From positions 1 through 6,480 of the forward strand of contig CAWUJT010000110.1 of assembly GCA_963922715.1 (NCBI GenBank): a stretch of 6,480 nt of DNA, given 5' to 3'. The notes beneath the pieces were generated by a model. That model worked only from the letters and a program-made list of their open reading frames with translations, had not been told where the DNA came from and made no database searches. Source of the DNA: CAWUJT01 sp963922715 (GTDB taxonomy: Bacteria; Pseudomonadota; Alphaproteobacteria; Rhodobacterales; Rhodobacteraceae). Position numbers and translations under genes: made by a program. The stretch's first letter is position 1. Each line of letters opens with the position of its first letter. Below, in pieces: positions 1-4,883 of the stretch.

Positions 1-42
1 TCATCAAAGTTAAAATGTGTCCACCAAACCGGGGGAACTCCA
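1..42 (+). mobile_element. Probable outer end of an IS3-type insertion sequence (partial)
   Basis: Positions 18-42 read inward from the right (minus strand) as a 25-base end beginning TGGAGTT, then CCCCC, and finishing GGTGGACA. This layout (TG at the tip, a C run near base 8-12, TGGACA at the inner edge) is the usual form of IS3-family terminal inverted repeats. A stop codon at 11-13 closes a + strand frame reading H-Q-S just before this repeat, which is where an IS3 orfB transposase gene normally ends. The transposase body would lie outside the window to the left. The second end and target duplication cannot be seen, so this rests on pattern resemblance alone. Confidence 0.35.
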
Positions 43-53
43 ACTCCAACTCC
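36..53. repeat. Three tandem copies of AACTCC
   Basis: The hexamer AACTCC is repeated perfectly three times. The first copy lies in the last bases of the putative insertion-sequence end and the other two lie outside it. It may be a slippage product or may include the target duplication next to the element. Confidence 0.6.
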
Positions 54-94
54 AGACACCACATACAGCGTTCTACTCATTCGTTTTCTCCCTT

Positions 95-109
95 GAACAG
101 TTTCTGTTC
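95..109. repeat. Perfect inverted repeat GAACAG-TTT-CTGTTC
   Basis: Two 6-base arms are separated by 3 bases. The symmetric 15-base form fits a dimeric regulator's operator or a very short hairpin; no T-run follows on either side to suggest a terminator. On the minus strand it lies immediately upstream of a purine-rich AAGGGAG (positions 94-88) and an ATG at 80-78, so it could control a minus-strand gene reading off the left edge. No regulator is identified. Confidence 0.45.
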
Positions 110-158
110 ACCGAGAAAAACACAGACACGACGCCCGTAGCAAAACGCTCATCTGGTC

Positions 159-172
159 TAAGGAATTCCTTA
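159..172. repeat. Perfect 14-base palindrome TAAGGAATTCCTTA
   Basis: This is an uninterrupted self-complementary sequence centred on an EcoRI-type GAATTC. It lies in non-coding DNA between the putative IS end and the decayed coding stretch. A palindrome with no loop suits a protein-binding site better than an RNA hairpin, but function is unknown and chance occurrence is possible. Confidence 0.4.
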
Positions 173-290
173 TCTCTAAATAACAATATTTTACATGATT
201 TTAAAAATAGACTTCCCCGTCAACTGTTTGATTGTAAAAAGTATAGTGAAGTCAGCGCCTTATTTTTCTTAAAGTGGTTTTTTGCATTGA

Positions 291-563
291 GCCGTAAACT
301 ACCCTAGTGGTGAGAACTTGGTGCGGTATAAAGAACAGAGTCATTGGCCTAACAGAGACGAGTTCAAATTCGTCTGACAGGACCTCGCCCGCACCAAAAC
401 GCGGTTTGTTAACAAAACAGGGGGGGTCAATTTTGAATGCAAGTTAACAACAAACCCAACATGGCCAGAAACACCCTCAGAAGGCGCTTACATTATCAAG
501 GATTCTTACCACATCTGTATTGATCAAGTCTTGCCATATTTACGCCCTATTCTGCCAATATAA
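291..563 (+). pseudogene. Possible decayed coding fragment, family unknown
   Basis: In one frame the sequence is open from just after a stop at 288-290 to a stop at 561-563, broken only by a TGA at 375-377. The translation has protein-like composition rich in Trp, Tyr, His and Pro, with stretches such as RYKEQSHWPNRDEFKFV before the TGA and WPETPSEGAYIIKDSYHI after it. There is no suitable start codon or ribosome-binding site, so if it was once coding only an internal or C-terminal piece remains. I do not recognise the family. About 90 codons with one stop is not strong statistical proof; the composition is the main argument. It directly precedes the glycan operon and may be the remnant of an older neighbour gene. 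Confidence 0.28.
405..416. repeat. 12-base palindrome TTTGTTAACAAA
   Basis: This is a perfect palindrome around GTTAAC. Its half GTTAACAA recurs at 443-450, 35 bases downstream, so there are two spaced copies. They could be a regulator's sites, or may simply be part of the decayed coding stretch they lie in. Confidence 0.3.
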
Positions 564-647
564 AATATTCAATAAACAAATAAAGCTTCAAAAGAAGCTG
601 AAATATAACCAATATTTATCAATAAATTAGCTTTTTGAGCTTAAGGC
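564..647 (+). promoter_or_regulatory. AT-rich operon leader with small hairpin
   Basis: The bases before the first operon gene are strongly AT-rich, as expected of a promoter and leader. A hairpin with arms AGCTTC (584-589) and GAAGCT (594-599) and an AAAA loop is present, and a second weak arm pair AGCT/AGCT lies at 629-641. A TATAAAAT box at 559-566 could be a -10 element, but no -35 sits at normal spacing: TTGCCA at 531-536 is 22 bases away. The exact promoter is therefore unresolved. Confidence 0.35.
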
Positions 648-1856
648 ATGTCTGAGCAAAGTACGACGTTAAAATCAACTAAGTTTTCAACAATGCAGTC
701 TGTTCCTTTCTTTCGACATTCACTGAATCGGTCTGATTGTGACAAGATCGGTGACGTGCTTGCTTCACCGATTTTGACGTCTGGACAGGTTGGAAGGGAT
801 GTAGAGGCACAACTGTGCGATTTTTTTAACGTCTCGCATGCGAAGTTAACGAATAGTTGGACAAACGGTGCGGTCGCAGTACTTTTAGCATTAGGGGTTG
901 GACCAGGGGATGAGGTTATTGTCCCTGCGATGACTTTTATCGCCACTGCCAATGTTGTTGAATTGGTTGGGGCAAAGCCGATCTTTGTTGACGTTGATCC
1001 TGCAACACAACTTATTGAACTTTCAGCAGTGCGTGGTGCGTTGACGCCACGGACAAGAGCCATAATTCCAGTGCATCTTTATGGCCAAATGGTTGATATG
1101 CAAAGCTTGCGAGAGATTGTTGGTCCAAATGTATTTGTCATTGAGGATTGTGCCCATGCATTCGAAAGTCAGCTTGTAGGAGAGCGTCCGGGAGCGCATT
1201 CTCACGTGGCCATATTTTCTTTTTATGCGACTAAGAATGTTACGTGCGGTGAAGGGGGTGCGATCATTTCCAACGATAGTGCTCTTATGGCGGAGGTGCG
1301 TCAGACCGTTTTGCATGGGATGAGTGCAGGGGCTGACCGTCGGTTCGAAGGTGCGCTCTATCGGCATTGGAAGATGGAGCGATTGGGGACAAAGGCTAAC
1401 TTACCCGATCTCCTTGCTGCACTGTTGCCAGAGCAAATTAGATCCGTTGAAACGCGCAGAGAAATTCGTGAAAAGCTGGTTCAGCGATATCGGGAAGCAT
1501 TCGCAACAATTCCGACTTTATCATTGATAACTGATGTGGATCATTGTGTCTCGGCACATCACCTTTTTGCGGTGGGTGCCCCGCTAGGTGCACGAGACAG
1601 AGTGATGCATGCGCTTAACACGGCTGGGGTTGGCGCCACGGTCAATTACCGTGCTGTACATACCATGCAGTATTACGACGCGAAATATCAAATTCTCAAG
1701 ACCGCAATACCTAATGCCTATAACTGGGGAGAACGTACCCTGAGCCTGCCGCTTTTCCCCGGGCTTGCAAGTGAAGAGCAAGCGCGCGTGATCTCTGTTG
1801 TTCAATCGATTTTCACTGCTTTGGATGAGGCAAAGGAATATAGGAATATTTCATGA
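648..1856 (+). CDS. DegT/DnrJ/EryC1-family sugar aminotransferase
   Basis: This is a cytoplasmic PLP-dependent aminotransferase (402 aa, near the family's usual 370-400) that moves an amino group, normally from glutamate, onto a keto-sugar nucleotide. Visible family marks are SWTNGA (70-75), GPGDEVIVPAMTF (85-97), PVHLYGQ (141-147), EDCAHA (166-171, with D167 contacting the PLP ring nitrogen) and FSFYATKN (190-197), where K196 is the predicted Schiff-base lysine, followed by GEGG (201-204). All catalytic positions seem intact. The N-terminus is about 15 residues longer than usual: the family core starts near VPFFR (19-23). The AAGG at 643-646 lies only one base from the ATG, so initiation is weak or the true start is M16 at 693. 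The gene overlaps the next by four bases (ATGA). The substrate is unproven; a 3- or 4-keto-6-deoxyhexose nucleotide is likely given the neighbouring acyltransferase. Confidence 0.93.
   Translation: MSEQSTTLKSTKFSTMQSVPFFRHSLNRSDCDKIGDVLASPILTSGQVGRDVEAQLCDFFNVSHAKLTNSWTNGAVAVLLALGVGPGDEVIVPAMTFIATANVVELVGAKPIFVDVDPATQLIELSAVRGALTPRTRAIIPVHLYGQMVDMQSLREIVGPNVFVIEDCAHAFESQLVGERPGAHSHVAIFSFYATKNVTCGEGGAIISNDSALMAEVRQTVLHGMSAGADRRFEGALYRHWKMERLGTKANLPDLLAALLPEQIRSVETRREIREKLVQRYREAFATIPTLSLITDVDHCVSAHHLFAVGAPLGARDRVMHALNTAGVGATVNYRAVHTMQYYDAKYQILKTAIPNAYNWGERTLSLPLFPGLASEEQARVISVVQSIFTALDEAKEYRNIS
1842..1846 (+). promoter_or_regulatory. Ribosome-binding site for the SDR gene
   Basis: AGGAA lies six bases before the ATG at 1853 and inside the end of the aminotransferase gene. 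It supports this start and, together with the ATGA overlap, translational coupling of the two genes. Confidence 0.6.
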
Positions 1857-2902
1857 CTGATACACAACTTCTCGGACAAACGATCCTTGTTTCAGGTGCT
1901 GGAGGATATATTGGTTGTGTCCTTACAGACATGCTGTTGCGGAAGGGGGCACATGTTATCGCTTTTGATCGCTTTTTCTTTGGCGAGTCCGCGTTGTTAG
2001 ATGGGTCTAAATCAGAAAAAGCCAACCTGCGTCTTGTCAAGAAGGACATACGCGATGCTGATGAAACTGATTTCAAGGGTGTAAATATCGTCATTGACCT
2101 TGCAGCTTTGTCAAATGATCCATCCGGCGATTTAGATCCTGAATTAACTTGGGCAATCAACTCTGCGGGGCGGCGACATATGGCAAAGGTCGCAAAAGCT
2201 GCCGGTGTTGCGCGTTTCGTTATGTCTTCTACCTGTTCAATTTATGGGGCATCAAAAAACGGTGTATGTGACGAAAACAGCGCGGCTAACCCTTTGAGCG
2301 TATATGCCAAGTCGAATTATGAATGTGAGCAGACCGTTCTAGGTATGAACACACCAGAATTTATAACTTGCGCCTTGCGCAATGCAACGGTGTTCGGATT
2401 GTCACATAGAATGCGGTTTGACCTTGTGGTCAATCTAATGACACTTTCAGCATTCGAAAACGGTCAAATTACGATCATGGGCGGCGGGCGGCAGTGGCGC
2501 CCACTTGTGCATGTCAAAGATGTCTGTGGTGCGTTGATCGCCCTTGCAACAGCAGACCCAGACGTGGTTGGTGGACAAACTTACAATGTAGGAATTGGAA
2601 ATTTCCAGGTGAAAACAATTGCCGCTATTATTAGAGAAGTTCTTCCGTTTCCTATTCAGCTTCAAGTGGCCCCTGACGATCCTGATCGTCGCAACTATGC
2701 TGTTGACTGTAGCCGACTTAAACGGGACCTGGGTTTTAAGGCGGAATTTGATATCGAGTATGGTGTCAAAGAAATCTACGAAGCACTGAAACTGGGGCGT
2801 ATTGAAAACGGTCCGCGCTGCTCGACCGTAGGGTGGTACCGCCACTTGCTTGAAGCAAAGTCAATCCTCCAAGAGGTAGAGCTAAACGGACGACTTTTAT
2901 AG
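1853..2902 (+). CDS. NAD-dependent epimerase/dehydratase (extended SDR, WcaG-like)
   Basis: This is a cytoplasmic nucleotide-sugar epimerase, reductase or dehydratase (349 aa). The N-terminal Rossmann fold shows GAGGYIG (15-21) and an acidic D39 at the end of beta-2, favouring NAD(H). LAALSNDP (83-90) follows, then SSTCSIYG (125-132), where T127 aligns with the catalytic Ser/Thr. The substrate-binding half has GGGRQWRPLVHVKDV (210-224) and YNVG (244-247), typical of sugar-nucleotide SDRs. An oddity is that the YxxxK motif reads Y151-A-K-S-N155: Asn (codon AAT) replaces the expected Lys, while a Lys is present two residues after the Tyr. Activity may therefore be altered, or K153 may substitute. 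It overlaps the aminotransferase gene by ATGA, so it probably acts in the same sugar pathway before or after transamination. The precise reaction is unknown; the TDE motif of 4,6-dehydratases is not seen. Confidence 0.88.
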   Translation: MTDTQLLGQTILVSGAGGYIGCVLTDMLLRKGAHVIAFDRFFFGESALLDGSKSEKANLRLVKKDIRDADETDFKGVNIVIDLAALSNDPSGDLDPELTWAINSAGRRHMAKVAKAAGVARFVMSSTCSIYGASKNGVCDENSAANPLSVYAKSNYECEQTVLGMNTPEFITCALRNATVFGLSHRMRFDLVVNLMTLSAFENGQITIMGGGRQWRPLVHVKDVCGALIALATADPDVVGGQTYNVGIGNFQVKTIAAIIREVLPFPIQLQVAPDDPDRRNYAVDCSRLKRDLGFKAEFDIEYGVKEIYEALKLGRIENGPRCSTVGWYRHLLEAKSILQEVELNGRLL

Positions 2903-2905
2903 AGG
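2901..2905 (+). promoter_or_regulatory. Ribosome-binding site that decides the GT2 start
   Basis: AGAGG overlaps the stop of the upstream gene. It abuts an ATG at 2906 with no spacing, but lies nine bases before the ATG at 2915. Spacing therefore favours 2915 as the real start of the glycosyltransferase. Confidence 0.6.
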
Positions 2906-2914
2906 ATGCGCACT

Positions 2915-3907
2915 ATGACCCACATTGCTTGCGTTGTTCCTGTATTAAATGAGTTCGGAAATGTTGATGAGCTTATCAATCGTTTGGTCAAAACACTCAG
3001 CTCGATTACGTTGGATTTTCGTGTGGTCATCGTTGATGATGGCTCTTCAGACCATACTTGGCAGAAAGTGTCTGCCCACACGCACATAGATGGGCGAGTT
3101 TGCGGTATTCGCCTCTCACGGAACTTTGGTCAGCACACAGCCATCACGGCAGGTCTTGAAGCCGTTGATGCGGATTGGACCGTTGTTATGGACGGTGATC
3201 TACAAGATAGGCCAGAGGTTATTCTTGAACTTTATGCGAAAGCCCAAGAGGGTCATCCCGTTGTGTTTGTCGAAAGAGTAGATCGACCTGAGGGTAAGCT
3301 CTATATGGCGATGCAATCGATATTTTATCGCACTTTGCGCGGTTTGACTGGTACGAATTATAATGGCGCGCACGGCAATTTCTCGATCATTTCTCGAGAT
3401 GTGCTCAACCGTTATAAAGAATTTTCCGAAAGTGGACGATTTTATGGGGGGCTTGTCGATTGGTTGGGTTTTCCCCGCACAAGCATTGAGGCAAAGCATG
3501 GCGAACGGTTCGCCGGACAGCCCTCCTATAATCTGCTCAAACGGTTCCGCTTTGCCAAGAATATTGTTTTGTCATTTTCCACGAAGCCTTTGGACCTTAC
3601 GTTGTCCTTCGGTCTTCTGGTCACGGCGTGTTCATTGCTTTTTGGATTTATTATCCTGATGCGCGCTCTCTTCTTTGGGTATTCCGTTGAAGGATGGGCA
3701 AGTCTTATGGTCTCCATCTACTTTATCGGTGGCGTTCAGATGGTTATGATTGGGATGGTCGGGATTTATGTCGGACGGATCTCGGATGAGGTAAAGCTGC
3801 GTCCTAGTTATGTGGTGAGTGAACGTTTGGGATTTGATATTTCTTCGGAGGAACAGATTTTTAGCGATCAATCCTCCAACTATACCAGCATTTCGGCAGC
3901 AGAGTGA
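2915..3907 (+). CDS. GT2 polyprenyl-phosphate glycosyltransferase (GtrB/ArnC/DPM1-like)
   Basis: This inner-membrane enzyme probably transfers a sugar from a nucleotide donor to undecaprenyl phosphate on the cytoplasmic face. Numbering from the ATG at 2915 (330 aa): VPVLNE (8-13), IVDDGSSD (39-46), LSRNFGQH (67-74) and MDGDLQDRPE (92-101), whose D93-G-D95 is the metal and nucleotide-binding DxD. GERFAGQPSY (196-205) corresponds to the RxxGxSKY-like acceptor loop of GtrB, though with a substituted form. Two hydrophobic helices follow at about 226-250 and 264-287, as in GtrB and ArnC, then a polar tail with no recognised domain. The length matches the family. An in-frame ATG at 2906 would add three residues but has no usable ribosome-binding site. 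The gene lies between sugar-synthesis genes and before an acyltransferase and a GtrA-like protein, which fits a lipid-linked sugar pathway. Sugar identity cannot be read from the sequence. Confidence 0.92.
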   Translation: MTHIACVVPVLNEFGNVDELINRLVKTLSSITLDFRVVIVDDGSSDHTWQKVSAHTHIDGRVCGIRLSRNFGQHTAITAGLEAVDADWTVVMDGDLQDRPEVILELYAKAQEGHPVVFVERVDRPEGKLYMAMQSIFYRTLRGLTGTNYNGAHGNFSIISRDVLNRYKEFSESGRFYGGLVDWLGFPRTSIEAKHGERFAGQPSYNLLKRFRFAKNIVLSFSTKPLDLTLSFGLLVTACSLLFGFIILMRALFFGYSVEGWASLMVSIYFIGGVQMVMIGMVGIYVGRISDEVKLRPSYVVSERLGFDISSEEQIFSDQSSNYTSISAAE

Positions 3908-3911
3908 TATA

Positions 3912-4478
3912 ATGGGGTATTTGAACCAAACTGATCTTGAGGCTTTCGGTTTTGCACGGCTGGGGAAGAACGTGAAAATCAGTGATAAAGCTGCAATTTA
4001 TAATGCAGACCGCATAGTCCTAGGCGACAATTGTCGAATAGATGATTTTTCGACACTATCGGGTAAAATTACTATGGGTCGAAATGTAATGATTTCAGCT
4101 TTATGCCATATTGCCGGTGGCACACCAGGTTTAGAACTGTCAGATTTTGCTACGCTTGCCTATGGGGTAAAAATCATGAGCCAGAGCGACGATTATTCTG
4201 GTCAGACAATGACAGGGCCAACTGTGCCTGCCGAATATAAGCAGGAGACAAAGAAATCATCCCGTCTTGGCCGCCATGTGATTGTTGGAACCAACAGTGT
4301 TATTTTACCTGGCGTAGACGTGGCAGACGGATGTTCAGTTGGTGCAATGTCTTTGGTCACTAAATCGACAGCGGCCTGGAGCATATATGCGGGCTGTCCA
4401 GCACGTCGTTTAAAAGGCCGTAAAAAAGATCTGTTGGCGTTGGAACAGGCTTATCTTTCCACAGAAGCTTACATTTAG
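3912..4478 (+). CDS. Hexapeptide-repeat sugar acyltransferase (VioB/galactoside acetyltransferase-like)
   Basis: This is a cytoplasmic trimeric left-handed beta-helix acyltransferase of 188 aa, probably moving an acetyl group from acetyl-CoA onto an amino or hydroxyl group of a sugar nucleotide. Imperfect hexapeptide turns run through about 18-90 (IVLGDNCRIDDF at 35-46) and again at 119-150 (LGRHVIVGTNSVILPGV, VADGCSVGA), separated by a loop carrying SQSDDYSGQTMTGPTVP (90-106). The C-terminal YAGCPARRLKGRKK (159-172) is the usual closing segment of sugar acetyltransferases. Start, DDYSG loop and length resemble the O-antigen N-acetyltransferase type of VioB, as I recall that family; substrate remains inferred. 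The start chosen is the ATG four bases after the preceding stop, with AGAG at 3901-3904 as a modest ribosome-binding site. A longer frame back to 3819 would overlap the glycosyltransferase gene and adds no family sequence. Next to a DegT aminotransferase, the simplest role is N-acylation of its amino-sugar product. Confidence 0.88.
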   Translation: MGYLNQTDLEAFGFARLGKNVKISDKAAIYNADRIVLGDNCRIDDFSTLSGKITMGRNVMISALCHIAGGTPGLELSDFATLAYGVKIMSQSDDYSGQTMTGPTVPAEYKQETKKSSRLGRHVIVGTNSVILPGVDVADGCSVGAMSLVTKSTAAWSIYAGCPARRLKGRKKDLLALEQAYLSTEAYI

Positions 4479-4481
4479 GAG
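4477..4481 (+). promoter_or_regulatory. Ribosome-binding site for the GtrA-like gene
   Basis: AGGAG overlaps the TAG stop of the acyltransferase gene and lies three bases before the ATG at 4485. The spacing is short, but this is the strongest Shine-Dalgarno match in the operon. Confidence 0.6.
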
Positions 4482-4484
4482 ACC

Positions 4485-4883
4485 ATGCTGACTCTGTCAT
4501 TGCATCCAATAAGTTGGCTGAGTCAGTTAACCAGATATGGTTTGGTTGGCGTGACGTTGAATGTTGGCCTTTATGGTGTCTATCTGTGTTTTGCAGAATG
4601 GGGCCTATCGCCGCTCTTTTCTTCAACGCTTGTGTTTTTTATGGGCATACCCCTTTCTCTCATAGCACATCGGCGATTAACTTTCCGCTCCAGCAAAGTT
4701 GATTTTAAGCGGAAACTTCTTTTCGGCGTTGGGTATTTTATTGGTTATATTGTGCAGATTGCTTTGCTTATGGGGCTTTATCGCGGGCTGGATATTCCAC
4801 ACCAAATTGCACAGTTCTGTGCGATCGTGGGGGTAGCCCTTGCTCTGTTCATATACCAACGCCATGTAATTTTTGATCAATAA
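4485..4883 (+). CDS. GtrA-family small membrane protein (putative lipid-linked sugar flippase)
   Basis: This is a 132-aa inner-membrane protein, the typical GtrA size, with four predicted helices at about 18-36, 42-60, 76-98 and 106-124. Family marks are RYGLVGVTLNVGLYGVY in helix 1 (17-33), the HRRLTF segment after helix 2 (62-67, where many members have NRRWTF) and the closing IYQRHVIF (123-130). GtrA proteins are proposed to flip undecaprenyl-phosphate-linked sugars across the inner membrane, working with a GtrB-type transferase; such a transferase is encoded 577 bases upstream. It follows the acyltransferase gene by six bases, and its TAA stop overlaps the next ATG by one base. The flippase role is known only by proposal for the family and is inferred here. 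Confidence 0.88.
   Translation: MLTLSLHPISWLSQLTRYGLVGVTLNVGLYGVYLCFAEWGLSPLFSSTLVFFMGIPLSLIAHRRLTFRSSKVDFKRKLLFGVGYFIGYIVQIALLMGLYRGLDIPHQIAQFCAIVGVALALFIYQRHVIFDQ

Larger units (their letters stand above)
43..290. other. Non-coding, AT-rich spacer without a convincing gene
   Basis: This stretch is AT-rich, especially 175-290. It contains the two symmetric elements at 95-109 and 159-172. A frame open from a GTG at 17 to a stop at 305-307 crosses it, but its translation is low-complexity and Leu/Ser/Phe/Lys-rich, has no recognisable motif, and has no ribosome-binding site at its start. I see no tRNA, rRNA or clear promoter. It is probably old insertion-sequence flank or eroded intergenic DNA. 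Confidence 0.5.

Noticed and set aside
17..307. A 96-codon + strand open frame starting at GTG.
   Set aside because: It starts inside the putative insertion-sequence end, has no ribosome-binding site, and has a low-complexity translation with no motif.
318..397. A 9-base inverted repeat (TTGGTGCGG / CCGCACCAA) enclosing an inner stem (AGACGA / TCGTCT at 356-375) with a GTTCAAAT loop, giving a tRNA-like outline of about 77 bases.
   Set aside because: The TTCAAA loop is not placed next to the acceptor strand, D- and anticodon arms cannot be drawn, and no CCA or standard T-arm fits. It overlaps the decayed coding stretch, so pairing may be chance or a very degenerate relic.
420..426. Run of seven G bases that could cause a frameshift or phase variation.
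   Set aside because: It lies in DNA with no intact gene. The open stretch at 291-563 reads through it in one frame, so there is no on/off gene to switch.
531..564. Sigma-70 promoter from TTGCCA to TATAAA before the operon.
   Set aside because: The spacing is 22 bases, too long for a standard promoter, and no better-spaced -35 was seen, so no specific promoter is called.
641..1367. Overlapping minus-strand open frames opposite the aminotransferase gene, and similar antisense frames opposite the other genes.
   Set aside because: They lie opposite genes with clear family motifs; their own translations show no recognisable domains and they have no support as genes.
2906..2914. Upstream ATG giving the glycosyltransferase three more residues.
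   Set aside because: The AGAGG directly touches this ATG, leaving no spacing for initiation. The ATG at 2915 has proper spacing and gives the usual GT2 N-terminus.
3819..3911. N-terminal extension of the acyltransferase frame into the glycosyltransferase gene.
   Set aside because: The added 31 residues are an out-of-frame reading of the GT2 tail. Family sequence begins at MGYLNQ (3912).
4514..4702. A second + strand open frame inside the GtrA-like gene.
   Set aside because: It is an out-of-frame shadow. The frame from 4485 has GtrA family motifs, four helices and the better ribosome-binding site.
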